Shown here: piece after piece, positions 37,133 through 49,785 of the stretch
Numbering within the stretch: the stretch's first letter is position 1
How the letters are laid out: each line of letters begins with the position of its first letter
Origin: Cymbidium sinense
Lineage: Eukaryota > Streptophyta > Magnoliopsida > Asparagales > Orchidaceae
Assembly (NCBI GenBank): GCA_021442155.1
Contig: CM038229.1
Span: forward strand, 97,379,271-97,443,270
Length of the DNA: 64,000 nucleotides
Direction of reading: 5' to 3'
Notes under the pieces: model-generated
Databases searched by the model: none
What the model was told of the DNA's origin: nothing
What the model saw: only the letters and a program-made list of their open reading frames with translations
Position numbers and translations under genes: made by a program

Positions 37133-39056
37133 TGATGTTAGTACTATTCTTACTATAATTATTTTTTACTATAAGTATAATGTTTTAGGCTAAGTAAATA
37201 AAAATTAAAGTTTTAAAAAATATAATTTCAAATAATTAAGCAGGGATGCAAGATGGAGAGGGAGACGCTAAGCATCTCTCAAAAAACTGGCCTAAACCAC
37301 TGATATAAACCCAGAGATCTCCTCTGGTAATGAAATTGGAAGGAGTAACTATGAAGAGTGCATATGGAATTATTGAAGATGAATCGAAAATTATATCTTG
37401 GTGAATCTGCTTATTGAAAATTAATATATTGTGTATAAATTAGCATTTGTGTGAAGTTTATCCTTTTTGTATTCATAATACAGCAGTAATGACATGATTA
37501 TTGTGTTCGAAGATAAAAACAAATTTAAGCATAATTTGTTATTTTTGATTCGGTTATTTCTCTACTAACTTCGAATGCTTGATTGAATATAATCAATCGA
37601 GTAGTTGAGTGTTCTTAACTGATTCGTTGATTTTAAACCTACACAGAACCAAAAAAAAAAAAAAAAAGATATTTTTATTAGAAAAATACACTTCATCTCT
37701 CTCTCTCTCTCTCTCTCTCTCAAGCTATCTCCCAATATCTTCTCCTGCAGCTTCATCTTCTTCTACTTTATGATTGAATTAAATTATATTTATATTACTT
37801 TTCAATAATTTTAGATAAGTTAAAAAATAATTATTCTCAAAGCTAAATATTCGAGTCATTTATTAGTTAAGCCTAACTCAAATCAAAATAATACGGCAAG
37901 AGGATCTTTGGTGTCACAGTCACCCTCTATTGGCCGACCAATTATTAAATTTTGATTTTAGTGAGAAAATATGACTCCCTCCCCATATCATTTAATTTTG
38001 GAGTTCTAATAAATATTATCAAAAGCCATATTTTCTTTCTTAAAATAAATAAAATAAAAATTTATAAAATGTTCAATTATCCAAATGGAACAAGTACTCT
38101 CTAAAAAAAATCAAAAATAATATATTATGATTTTGTATGTTCAACATTATAAAAAAACAAATAATTATATATTTAGTTAATTAAATATTTTAAATTTATT
38201 TGGTGCCTATTTTAATTCAAAATATCATTTTTTTTTATTAATATAAAGTTTTGCTGTGTATTTTGTTTACCATCGCTTCATTTCTATCTAATGAAGCACC
38301 TTTATATTGAAAGGGAGAGAAATTTTAAAGAAAGTGCAAATATGGAAGGTTTAGAGCAATTTTTCAATGGAGAGATAAAGAAAATTATTCTATGCTCATA
38401 TATATATTTTTTTTATTTATTCATATTACTAAAATTAAGATATTTTGATATTTTAATAATTTCTATCTTAAAATTATTGTATTTTAGTATTCATTAAATT
38501 ATGCGCATTTTATATGAGTATTTATAATTTCACAAAAAAATTTTATAATACTACTATTTTATGTTCTAAGTGTAATGATTAGTGATCATAAAATACTAAT
38601 ATATAATGTCATATACTTTATGATCATGTCAATTGATGTTGTAATTGTTGCATTCAACCTACATAATATAAGAGGTTTTAATATCATGTCATTCAAGGTG
38701 TTTTATTTTGTAATTATGTAATTATATGAATTATTTAGTATAAATAGATCAATTGTGATATATTTGTGCTTAGTTTCTTCACATATACTATTTTTTTTGG
38801 ACTATTTGTGGCTTTGTTTTGATTTGTATATAATTTAAATGTTATATAAATTTTTTAATAGGCTAAGACATTTGTGGAGACTTACAAATAGATTAGGACC
38901 TTATGATTTAGATTTGATTTGAATTGAGAGTTCCACCTTACCATGATATAGTTTATTGTGGTAAGCTATAAGTTATGGTTGCATTAGGTCAAGTGACACT
39001 CACCATCTAAATTTCATCGTCAATTAACACTTATTTTTTTGTTAGATATTTAATGA
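37133..39056. other. AT-rich spacer between X and the solo LTR
   Basis: No recognisable gene. It contains an A-run (37651-37667) and a (CT)n microsatellite (37696-37720). The remaining sequence is over 70 percent AT by eye. Confidence 0.6.
37696..37720. repeat. (CT)n microsatellite
   Basis: About 12 CT units, 29 bases after an A17 run at 37651-37667. Confidence 0.95.
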
Positions 39057-39061
39057 TTATC
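39057..39061. other. Left target-site duplication TTATC of the solo LTR
   Basis: Exact match to 44670-44674 on the far side of the LTR. Both copies abut the inferred LTR termini. Confidence 0.65.
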
Positions 39062-40859
39062 GGGCTTGAAAATTTTCCGATCTCTCATGAAATGAAGAGA
39101 GAATGGTTTAGAATATCGATGTGATTTTTAGAAGGCGGATGAAATAGTAGATAAGACACTACCAGAGATTTCTCCTCATTTGGTGAGGACTTTAGATCTA
39201 GTTTCTTATAGGCACAAGCACCTATAGTTAATTACCCATATCAATGCTAAGAGAGAACTTTCGATTAAGGCTAGTCGGTAGATCGCTAAATGCGTAGCAT
39301 ATAGTAGTAACATATGGAGTTTAAAATTTTGGTTTTAGAATTTATGAAATTCATCATTATTAGCTTAAAGCGGTGGTTGGAAGAATGATGACATGCCCGA
39401 TCTAGATCTCATGGTTCCGTCATCCCAAGTTATCGTGGTCCCTAGTATACTTAGTCGAGGAGGTGGGTACGATCAAAGGATCCTTGTCGCAACACATAGG
39501 TTACAACGCCCAAGAAATTTTTTGTAGACTAGGGTGGTGTTTGTGTAAGAAAATAATCTTAAGTCTTGGCAGGATTTTTTTATCCTGTGTACAATATGAT
39601 TCACAACTCAAAGAGCCATTGGGTAATATATGCTATGATTGTAATATAATGGCTCCATTTGGCAACCAATTAGAGGACTCTAGTCATAAGCAGTAATAGT
39701 CTACTAGCCGTAGTTAGTGGACATGGATTACGCGTCTTTATTGGTGAGAATTTATTGAAAGTCAATATAGTAGAACACTTGATTTGACATTGGCTCTTTT
39801 GTGAGCTAGAGTTTTATTAATTTGTCACATTTAACAACAGGTGTGAAAGGTGGATTGAATATAATTTTTTTTTAAGTATTTAATGATTGAATTTCATTTA
39901 ACCATTTAACACTTAGTAATTTATCGATGTTTATATTTATATTGACACTTGATTTTGATTAATTCAATTTGAGCTTGCAAGCATATTTTGATGATAAGTT
40001 TCCCTTCGGTTGAAATCTTCATTCAACATAGTCATCATTGGGGTAGATGTATTGTTTGATCATTTAATTTGTTGCTTGGATCTTGCGACTCTATTAGTTT
40101 ACTAATAGGATCGATCTTGTTGTCTATAACGTAATTAGCTTCTCGATATTTTAGTAAGTTGATATTCTTATAATAATTGGATTTTTAGGTTTTGTTAATG
40201 GGACGGTCTAAGACCAAATCGAGGAAGCAACCCGTGTAGCATCCTCGGCAAGTTTAAGCATTCGGTATGATGTCGGTCCATGCGGGTATTTAATAATTGA
40301 TAATTTTATTTCTAAATCAAGAGATTAATTTTATATTTTCACTTAATTCCAAGTTAGCTTAGTAGCCTTTTTGACATGAAAATTTATATTCCTTAATTTT
40401 GATTGAAGAAAGCCCATGATTTTTTTTTGTAGAATTTAATTTAGTCGCCTTCAATCCTTGTACAAGAGTTGTCGATGGCAGTTCATTCATTTAAAAGTTT
40501 GCATAAGTTTCAAACCACTTGAATATGAAATAAACTTACTTCAAGAGATGTGTAATAGATTTGCACTCATTAAGATATTTACACATATCTTTTAAGTTAA
40601 TATTGAAAATATCATATTATAATATTTGCAAGCTCGCATAAATTGAAATACTTGAATATTGTATAAAATTGCTTGAAAATGAATATAAAGAGTTCACTTT
40701 ACTCAAGTATTACATGTATCATGAAGCTATAGATTCAAAAGATTTGATTTATAATTTTGCATGAAAATTCAACTCCTCAATATACTTCAATGAATCAAGG
40801 TGTAACATTCAAGTTGATTCCTCCTCTTTTGAAGATTCTTCATTTAGCTTGTTTCTTCA

Positions 40860-42625
40860 TTTAGCTTGATAAAAATTTAGCTTTTAGTGATTTATACAAT
40901 AGATTAGATATCAAAGAAGGTGAAAGATGTATGTATAAGTTAACCAAAGAGATAGGAGAAGTAAAGACATAGTTCAAGTGAGGGGTATTAAGGATGAAAA
41001 TAATAAAGTGCTTTTCATAGAAAAGATATTGAAATAGGTGGATGAGATATTTTGATAAACTTTTCAATGAAGGATCGAAATGCGATTGATTTTAGTAACC
41101 TTAATACCTAAAAATAGAGAATTTCATTTTTATCATCGTTAGTAAATCTAAAGTTAGTGAAGCTTTAAAGAAAATGAAATGTGAAAAGCAAGACGGATAA
41201 TATTCCAATAGATGTGTGGAAATGTTTAGGAGATCAAGGAATTTCTTGGCTTACAAATCTTTTAATGTTATTTTAAAGACTAAAAATATGTCGAGATGAG
41301 TGGAGAAAGAGTTTGTTGGTTCCTATATTTAAGAATAAAGGTGATGCACAAGAGTGTGCAAATTATAGAGGAATTAAGTTAATATGCCATGCCTTAAAAT
41401 TATGGGAGAGAGTAATTAAGCATAGTTACGATGTGATACGAAGTTTCTCACAATGTCAGTTTGGTTTCATGCCAAGTAGATCTATTATGGATGCAATACA
41501 TTTGTTAAGAGGTTTGATGGAGAAGCATAGAGAAAGTAAGAAGGATCTACATATGATACTTATTGATTTAGAGAAAGCTTATGATAAAGTCTCAAGAGAT
41601 GTTCTTTGGAGAGTTCTAGAATAGAAAGGAGTTAATATTGGTTATATTCAAGTCATTAAGGATATGTATACTTGAGTCGTACTTGTGTCCAAACACAAGG
41701 AGGATTGACAAAATATTTTCCTATGTCGGTTGGATTACATCAAGGATCAACATTAAACCCTTATCTTTCTACTTTAGTTATGGATGTTCTTACGAGGCAT
41801 TTACAAGAAGATGTTCCTTGGTGTATGCTTTTGCTAATGACATTCTTTTGTTGATAAGACTAGAGAGGAGTCCAACGAAACTTGAATTATGGAGGTCAAC
41901 TTTAGAGTCTAAAGGTTTTCGTTTAAGTAGATCTAAAATTGAATATATGGAGTGTAATTTTAGTTGTAGAAGTTTTAGTGATAGTGTTGTAACTTTAGGT
42001 GATCAAGTCATTAATAAGAGTGAGTGATTAAGATATTTAGGCTCTATTGTTCAAAATGATGATGAAATAGATGGAGATGTTATTATTAGAATTCAAGTTG
42101 AATGGTTGAAGTGGAGGAATGCATCGGCTATTATGTGATAGAAAAATTCCACTTAAACTTAAGGGAAAATTTTATAAGATTATGGTAAGACCTTTAATGA
42201 CTTATGGTGCAAAATGTTGGCCAATAGAGAAGCATAAAACTAAGTTAAGTGTTACAGAGATGAGGATGCTCGGTGGATGAGTGGCTTTACTCTTAGAGAT
42301 AGAATGCAAAATGAGTATGTTGGGAAAAGTTGGAGTAGCTCCAGGTGGTAGATAAGATTAGGAGAGTTGCTTTAGATGGTTTGGCCACATAAAGCGTCGG
42401 TAGTCCATGACGATTAGGAGAGTAGATGCATTAGATTTGTCTTATGTTAAGAAAGGTAGAGGTAGACCTAAATAGACTTGGTTAAGATGTATAAAAATCA
42501 TCTTAGTATACTTGAATTAAATGAGAATTTGACACATAATAGGACACTGAGACGAAGGATTCATGTAGCCAACCCACCCTAGTGGGATTAAGGCTTCTTG
42601 TTGTTGTTGTTGTTGTTGATTAATA
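40860..42625 (+). mobile_element. 5'-truncated RTE-clade LINE
   Basis: The plus strand encodes pieces of a plant RTE reverse transcriptase in order: IKEGERCMYKLTKEIGEVKT (about 40905-40965), DNIPIDVWKCLGDQGISWLT-like sequence (41200-41260), [20 protein letters not shown] and [16 protein letters not shown] (41313-41420), [20 protein letters not shown] and [20 protein letters not shown] (41455-41600), VGLHQGSTLNPYLSTLVMDV (41725-41790) and LELWRSTLESKGFRLSRSK (41880-41935). The catalytic FADD box reads FAND, and frames shift several times. The 3' end 'cccaccctagtgggattaag' followed by (TTG)n is typical of RTE elements. The endonuclease part is missing. The LINE is inserted in the solo LTR. Confidence 0.87.
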
Positions 42626-43314
42626 AGACTATTTATTTTCATACCTTATCATATAATGAATTTTACATTCTTATGAAACATCCTTAGATATTTCAAGTTT
42701 GAATAGATCAACCAGCTATGAATATAGGTATTTTCTCTCTTTTCAATTCAACCTTCAACTCCATAGAATTCCCTCATGCGAATGTTTGTTTTAATTAGGC
42801 ATTACTTCGAAACTTCAAGTGCTTGAATTAGAGTTAGTTATGTTATGATATGCACATGAAGCTTATTTGAAACCTCCCAGTCATGGCTCCTAAGCGAGTT
42901 CTATCATCGCATAACATATCGAATGGGCTCTTTGATTTCATAATTCACCAATTATTTGATTAAAATTATCATGAGTTATGATGGAGTCCACATAAAAGTT
43001 GATTCATGCCTATAAATAGAATGAATTCCCTTCTTCTAAATTCATTTATTTGCATTTGCCTTAACTTTCTTGTGGGGTTTTACAAGTTCAAGCTTTTTTA
43101 AAGTGTATCTGATTATATTTCATGTAAGTCAATTTCAATCGAAATTTTGGCGGCATTGTAGGGGAGCGACATCTAGCGATTTTGGCTGCTTTCGATGCGT
43201 CGTATTGGCGTGGCAGTGGTGTCTTCGCGACACCACGGTAGATCTCTTTACTTGTTAAAATTGGCGCTTATTGGGCGTTAGTGGGTCTTGAAAGCGCCGC
43301 AAATGAAACACAAG

Positions 43315-43316
<2 letters not shown>
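42626..43316. other. LTR segment between LINE and AT tract
   Basis: Non-coding. A plus-strand TATA-like 'cctataaatag' lies at about 43011-43021, opposite to the LTR sense strand. The stretch 43150-43300 resembles the segment before the AT tract in Y's LTRs. Confidence 0.4.

Positions 43317-43397
<81 letters not shown>
43317..43397. repeat. (AT)n microsatellite in the solo LTR
   Basis: Pure TA repeat, about 40 units, at the same LTR position as 1655-1922 and 10744-10769. The Tyr-Ile frames over it are artefacts. Confidence 0.97.
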
Positions 43398-43399
<2 letters not shown>

Positions 43400-44170
43400 C
43401 ACCCATGATATGTTTCCACAACCACCTTCTGGACCTCCTCATTGCTACTCAGCACATCTACATAGTCACTAATGTTCTCCACATCAGCATTCTTCATGTA
43501 AAAATACCATTGGCTGTCCCTGCTATTATAGTGGTAGTGTGCTTTGATATCCATTCATGAACTTTTATGATGAACTTAAAGGCACTGTCCATGAGAACTC
43601 CCTGCATCCCTCGTTGAAGACTATGTGACAGTCCACCAGCTCCTGCTCTGACAAGGCGATAATCTAAGGTCACAATGTGGATAATCCCTCTATGGTTGCA
43701 GTTGCCTGGTCTTTGATCGGGCCAACGTCAGATTTCTTTCTCCAGTCGATGGATTCCTGCAGGGATACTCCCGCCAATAAAAAAAATTATCGATCGCTCC
43801 CGACAACGTCGATGCTACAGGAGTGAACAGATCAGCGAAGGCAGAGAAACTGAGTGTGTTACTCCTCGTCGATCACCATAGCAAAGCGGTTGAGGCCAAG
43901 GGAAAGAAGAGGGAAAGAGAGCAGTTTCCTTTGCGGTTCCCATGCGGTTGGAGGAGACGAACCGAGAGAAAGGGGAAGAGGAACGAGAGTAAGGCTTGCG
44001 GTTTCCTTTCGATTTTAAGTAGGAGACGACGACGGACGAGCGGAGAGGGAACGGTTGCTCGTGCGGTTGAACGAGCCGATCGAACGAGAGGAAGAGATGG
44101 CTTCGCGTGCGCTCGGGATCGTACGACCGAGAGGAAGAGGATCGCGTCGGTTAGGGTTAGATAGGGCTGG
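43398..44170 (-). pseudogene. Captured papain-like cysteine protease fragment
   Basis: The minus strand inside the solo LTR reads ESIDWRKKSDVGPIKDQ (about 43765-43715), LSEQELVDCHIVFNEGC (43660-43610), MDSAFKFIIK (43593-43564) and [20 protein letters not shown] (43495-43436). These match the mature domain of plant C1A proteases of the RD21/oryzain type (IDWR, KDQ, LSEQELVDC, NEGC, MDYAFEFI, DYEDVP). The segment with the catalytic Cys (GQCGSCWAFS) has been removed: KDQ runs straight into the TIEGL block. The upstream part (43800-44170) is GC-rich and CT-rich on the sense strand, like a leader. The catalytic His and Asn regions are absent. The plus-strand frame 43823-44164 is a shadow. Confidence 0.83.
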
Positions 44171-44655
44171 TTAGGATTAAGTGATATATATTATTAATCT
44201 TTTTTTAAGTGTTTAACCAATCTTAATATGAATTTTACACTGATATCATTATATGGTTAATATATATATATTTGATTGAGATTCGATTTGGATGTGTTTG
44301 CCGTGATGAAGCGTTTGGTTTTAAGTCAAATCGAGGTCAATTTCGGCTCAAAATACATGTTATCACTATCACTTACTCGGTAAACAATTCGATTACGAAT
44401 CGATCATTGATAGATGTTTTGAAATTTGACAATTAATTTGGGATGGATGTTGTTTGAGTATCATCACATATGCCCTTGATATTAACGATGTGATCGCGGT
44501 TGATCTTTGGGTTTAATATTTTATTATGAGCAATTTCGATATTACAACGCGATGGCGCAGTTTATTCGATCGAAGATCATTTGGGCATCATCGGCATATT
44601 TCGATTTAATTGCGTCAGAAGTCGAATTCATCTTATAAGCTCGACTCGTGGTATA
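44171..44655 (-). repeat. ~300-bp subrepeat block of the solo LTR
   Basis: Contains 'atcattatatggttaatata' as at 12505 and 3305, followed by one to two degenerate ~300-bp units. It forms the first half-kilobase of this LTR in its sense direction. Confidence 0.6.
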
Positions 44656-44669
44656 TATGAAGGTCAACA

Positions 44670-44674
44670 TTATC
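44670..44674. other. Right target-site duplication TTATC of the solo LTR
   Basis: Directly follows the terminal 'ggtcaaca' (plus strand) and matches 39057-39061. Confidence 0.65.
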
Positions 44675-45868
44675 ATTTGGCATTTTCAATCATAAGATAG
44701 CAACTATCGCTATCTATAAATAAATATTATTCGATGTCCACCAACTACTAATGATTTATATCCACAAGCCATTGATGTCTACTAATATTCACCATTAGAT
44801 GCTCATGAGCGGTCAATGTTCATAGTCAAATGATTGGTGTCTGATAAATCCATGCATCTGCCATCAACCAACTATTAATGATTAATATCAGTCAATACCT
44901 AATTCTTGACATCTACTAGCCACTTACACATCTTCCAATACCTAATCTTCAACATTCATCAACAAGTAATGTATATTGTCCACCAATAGTTGTCGTCTTA
45001 TGCATACGAACTACCAACACCTAACATTAGCCAACCACCAATGTTTGATATATGTCATAGCTCGATAATCGTCATTATTAAACTTTATTTATGTGACAAT
45101 CTTCATTGAATGATACTCATTTTCATAAAATATTTGGTGCTTGCTATCTAACTTTTTGCATCCTCCGACACCATGTGCCACCCAAAATATATTTTTTGTA
45201 GCATGAAGTTCATTTGATACTTGCATCACTTGGTATCTGATAGTCACTTTTGATGTATGTCATTCTTTGTTGTCAATTATCACTGTTGCTCAGCATTCAA
45301 AGCCTATCATCGTTGGACGCTAATCATTGCCAAATAATAATTGTTATTCAATATTAATTGTCATTTGGTCAACCGATCTCACTCATTCTTTTCATTAAAA
45401 GTAACATTTAATTCTTCTTTATCATCAACAATAATTTCTTTGCATTTTTTATTCAACAACATAGTTGGTGAATTGTATAAAACTTCTTCTTCTTCTTTTT
45501 TTCTTCAAGAGGTTTTAATACAATTAGTCTTTCATGTTTGTTTATTTTAATTGTTTAGAAGTTAATCTTTTATTAATATGAATTATATTTCATGCAATAT
45601 AAATAGTTTACTTTTAAGCGAAGTAACATACATTTCTAGAATAATGTTTTATCTCTGGTACAAGGAAGATGAAGAGTATGGTGCATCAAATAATATGATC
45701 AATTGAGAATAATATCACATCAGCAATTATAGAAGCTGCTAAAATTCTACTAATTCGTACGTGGATATATATCTCAATGAATTTATTTACAAGGTGAGAA
45801 GAATTGCCACGTGGGAACTGCCGTGAAACTGTCGGATTGACTTGCCCAAGAAGGAGGCGATCTCAGTT

Positions 45869-45937
<69 letters not shown>

Positions 45938-47848
45938 ATTTCCCGAAAAGAGAATCCAAAAGATAATAATTAAATGTCCCAGCAAAGAATAAAATAATGA
46001 TGGACGCAAAATATGAAATATATTTTAAAAATTAAAATATTAACTAGGAAAATTTACATACATACGAGACAATTTATATATTTATATATTTTCACACTCA
46101 AATTTTAATATTTACAAAATAGACTTTTTTTATACATAAAAGATGCATTTCATTTAAAAAAGTAATCATAGTGATATTTTGATGTAATAATAAAAATTTA
46201 AGCTATTTAAAAAATTAAAGTTTAGATAAATATATAAATATGTAATTACGTGATATGTATGTAAATCCCTATTAACTATATATATCGAACAAAGAAAATA
46301 ATGACTCTTAGAATTTTTTGAGATCAATTTTGTTTTATAATATTTTAAAATATATTTAATTGATATGTTTTAAATATTTATATTTTTATTTTGAAAATAA
46401 ATTATATTATTTTTAAAATACTAAAATAATTTGTAAATATTTAAATATTTTTAAAAATAATTATTATTATCAATCACTTACTGTCCTCAATTATCATCAT
46501 CATCTCATAGTCTATAAAAATTTTTACAAATTATTTTAGTATTTATGTAAATGAGTGTGTGTGTGAATTTATAATTAATAAACAGAATTTTAACTTTAAA
46601 TCTTGAAAAAAAAAAAAAAAATATTGGCATAAAAATAAAAAGACCTTGCCTTTAAGATATTAAATATATTTTATTTTAAACAAAAATAAAATTTTCTTCT
46701 CATTGGTTCTAAAGCAAAGAACCAAGAGGAGATCCCACACCTTGAATTAGGAGTTTAATGATTTATTGAATCTCTATAAATTATTTCTAATCCCTAATTT
46801 TTGAGCATAAGCACAACTTTATCAGTTTTAATTTGTAACTCAATCATTCTCCATCGTTAGGATCCATTAATATAATAGTCTCAATGCCATTAACTATACA
46901 AACTTTGGCTCTTGACTTCATACTCCTTAACAATTAGTATTAAAATCATGTTGCGATATGGGGATTAATGAGTTTCTACATTTTATTGACTCCAATGATC
47001 TTTGGTTCCTTTTAATCATAATAGAATAATGTTTAAGAGAGGTTGAATCACACAAGAATTATAAGCGATTAAATGAGCATTTGGTGAATGATTTTTGATA
47101 GTGAGTTGTTTGTGGATGTTAACATATTTGAGATTTATGTCATGATATTATATGTAGGCAAAGTGTTATCAAGAACTAAATGATAATACAACATATAATT
47201 GGAAGTGTTGGCTACCTTTAACTTTAAATCTTGAATTTGAGATTTTATGTATTATGTAAATGAGTGTGTGTGAATTTATAATTAATTTACTTAAATTTTT
47301 AAAAATAATATTGTCAAAAATTTTAAATCTAACTCATTGTTAATAATAGCTTCAATAAATTAATCAAGAGTAATCATAAAATTAAATAATTTTAAATATA
47401 ATTCTTATATATTTATATATCTAATACTTTAATATTTACATTAATAATAAACAGAATTTTAATATTAGATAAAAATAGTAACATCATTAATTTTAAAAGT
47501 AAAATATATTTTTTCATGCATAATAAAAGTATTATATTTATAAATATCTAATTTTAGGTATTAAATATCTAAATGCATAAGAATTATAAGCTATGTACGT
47601 AAATTGCTCAACATAAAATTTTGATATATGTGACATGTGTTAACAATTAACATTATTTGAAAAATAAAAGCTGATATTTGATTTAAATTTTCATCCAAAA
47701 TAGTTTAAATACATAATAATAACAATTGCAATTAAATCAATAATTAAAGATGACCAATATAATTACCCCAACAGCAATCTACAATTTTTTTTTATCATAT
47801 CATCATCTATTAATCATTTATATAATTGTTCGTCTAGAAAACCAATAG
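44675..47848. other. AT-rich region without recognisable genes
   Basis: The stretch 44690-45330 has recurring phrases like 'ccaactactaatg' and 'aatattcacc', a decayed short-repeat tract. The stretch 45930-47848 is very AT-rich. The sequence flanking the microsatellite at 45872 includes 'ccacgtggg', a G-box-like palindrome (45806-45815), but no gene is next to it. Confidence 0.55.
45872..45931. repeat. (AT)n microsatellite
   Basis: Pure TA dinucleotide run of about 30 units. Confidence 0.97.
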
Positions 47849-48545
47849 AGTAAAGTTTTACTTTAGCTTTGAGTCAAGACAATACGTGTATTTAAAGAGC
47901 GAATAATAAAATTCCAAAATTTTACGTGGAAAACCTCAAAAGAGGGAAAACCATGGGGCCTAGCCAAGAAAGCTTTCACTATGTATCTGTTTGAGTACAA
48001 GATCTTCCCGACAACGGGATTACATAATTGTATACGAAATGGACGATGATGTTGACGACAAAGTTGACGACGATGTTGTCGACAAAAAGCGATGTTGATA
48101 ATGACGATGTGATGACGACCGACGATAGTGGTCGGTGATGATGACCGCAACAATGGTCAACGAGGGCGGATCGGCGTGGCGATGGCCGTGTGGTTAACCG
48201 CCGAAAGTGGTGGCATTGCTTTGGAGGATCTTTAGAGCTCTCTCCTCTCTCTTGGCCTCCCCTCATATGAGGAACGAGGTATATTTAGATTGGAGAAGGA
48301 TCAGAATACATGCAAACCAACCACCTCTCCATCTGACGGCTCATGATGATTCCATTGATCATATGATGTATTTTGTGTATTTGAATGCTCAAATAAAGAA
48401 TTGTAAGATCTTTGGCTTAACCGTCACGAGACTCTCGATTTGACTATAAATACTCCATATTTGAGAGCCTTTTAGAAATTTAACTGATGTCTCAAAGTTT
48501 CCAATGATATTTTAAGTGCTTGATCTCCCGCTTTCAATTGACTTG
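47849..48545. repeat. LTR-like direct repeat, left copy (~0.70 kb)
   Basis: It shares with 51745-52430, in the same order, 'caatacgtgtatttaaagag', 'aaaacctcaaaagagg', 'aagctttcactatgt', 'ggaggatctttagagctctc', 'atgatgtattttgtgtattt', 'gtaagatctttggctt' and 'gatgtctcaaagttt'. The two copies flank 3.2 kb. This arrangement fits LTRs of a non-autonomous retrotransposon, but I could not fix TG/CA ends, a PBS or a target duplication. The GATGTTG/GACGACG-rich middle (48045-48190) is a small repeat array. Confidence 0.65.
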
Positions 48546-49357
48546 CTTTAGCATCAAGATTCTGCTTCACTGAGGACTTTTAGGGTTGTTCTCCTATTTT
48601 TGGATGACATTATCTCAATCATCCAAAAATATATGTCAAATACTTGAAAATAGCAAATTATTCAAAAAATTTGATGATCCATTAACTACATTTTGAGAGA
48701 ACATATCTTCATGGAGCACAATATTATGACTACTAAGTTGATGCAGGTCGCAAATGCGCAGGTATGGGTGCAGATTTCGAGGTTACGGCCCATCCTGCGA
48801 ATGGGAGCTCAGCGCCGCATGAGCGCAAGCGCTACAATGGGCGATGCTGGCTTACATGTGGCGTCATGTCGGCCGCGGGTCGTCAGTAGTGGATGCTGGT
48901 CGAAACGGGCGCAGTCGGTATCGCTGGTCGAACGATAATGCACGGTCGCGCTGGTTCGGCGATCGCTGGTCCTGAGTCGCAGTCGAAAGATCGGGTCGCT
49001 GAACGGGAGAGCTGGCCCGGGGAGTCTGGCCACGGCTGAACAGTCATGGTCGGCGCTGGCGCGGGTCTGGCATACAATACGCTCGAGCGGTTGCCGCCTG
49101 GTGGCGGGTTCGCTGGCCACGCGGCGGGCAAGCTGGCCTGAGAGGTATGTCACGGCGGGATCGCCGCGGTCATGGCGGTTCCATGCTGAGGAGCCCGCAG
49201 GCCGAGAGGGCTTACGGGCAGGGCACGCCTTATGGTCCAATGACGCTTTTGACGGTTTTGGGCGGTTTCAGCTTTGTTATTTTACCCTTTGCTTATGGTC
49301 TATAAAACCCCAGGGCTGGAGAGAAGACACCTTCTCTTCGAGAGAAAGTCATTTGGA
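48546..49357. other. GC-rich core of the composite element
   Basis: The stretch 48740-49250 is sharply GC-richer than its surroundings, with repeated 'gctggtc' and 'gctggcc' phrases. The overlapping long frames on both strands (48809-49240 minus, 49101-49622 plus) are low-complexity and match nothing, so I treat the segment as non-coding. Confidence 0.5.
49301..49308 (+). promoter_or_regulatory. TATA-box-like site
   Basis: TATAAAAC lies in 'ggtctataaaaccccagg', followed by a leader-like CTTCTCTTCGAGAG stretch. The context resembles a plant core promoter, and transcription to the right across the tandem arrays would be possible. No downstream gene is seen. Confidence 0.4.
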
Positions 49358-49785
49358 GAAGATCAAGCGCTGTAGTTCATACGAAGGCTTTCCCTCAAAA
49401 GAGGCGTTGATCGCCCTTGTCGGACCGACCGGTTTGGAGGCAATCAAGACCCATAGTTCATACGGCGAGGCTCTTTTCCCTCGAAAGAGGCGTTGGCCCT
49501 TGTCGACCGACCGGGTTTGGAGGCGATCAAGACCCGTAGTTCATCTGGGCGAGGCTCTGATTTTCCCTCGAAAGAGGAATGTCCTTGATGGACCGACCGG
49601 TTTGAGCGATCAAGACCCGTAGTTCATACGGCCAGGCACCGATTTTCCCTCGAAAAGGCGCCCTTCGGACCGGCCGGTTTGGAGGTGATCAAGACCCATA
49701 CCATATGGCGAGGTTCGATTTTCCCTCGAAAGAGGCGCACCGGCCCTCGGACCGACCGTCGGGTCAGGAGACGATAACCGGAGAT
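49358..49785. repeat. ~83-bp tandem array, five units
   Basis: Each unit carries 'gatcaagaccc', 'tagttcatacgg', 'ttttccctcgaaagaggcg' and 'ggaccgaccgg'. Units start near 49358, 49441, 49526, 49608 and 49687. Confidence 0.88.

Larger units (their letters stand above)
39062..44669 (-). mobile_element. Solo LTR of the X/Y family, with TTATC target duplication
   Basis: On the minus strand the LTR starts TGTTGACCTTCATATATAC at 44669 and ends near AATTTTCAAGCCC at 39062. It is flanked by TTATC at 39057-39061 and at 44670-44674, a 5-bp target-site duplication as integrase makes. No PPT precedes it and no PBS follows. It therefore arose as a full element and lost one LTR and the interior by recombination. 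It contains ~300-bp subrepeats (44200-44650), a cysteine protease fragment, an AT tract, an inserted LINE and one ~620-bp unit (39540-40290). Without the LINE it is about 3.85 kb. Confidence 0.75.

Noticed and set aside
43011..43021. TATA-like 'cctataaatag' as a promoter of a host gene
   Set aside because: It lies on the strand opposite to the LTR sense direction and no gene follows; kept only as a remark.
43823..44164. 113-codon plus-strand frame
   Set aside because: It is antisense to the leader part of the cysteine protease fragment; its Arg/Glu-rich composition is a shadow of CT-rich leader sequence.
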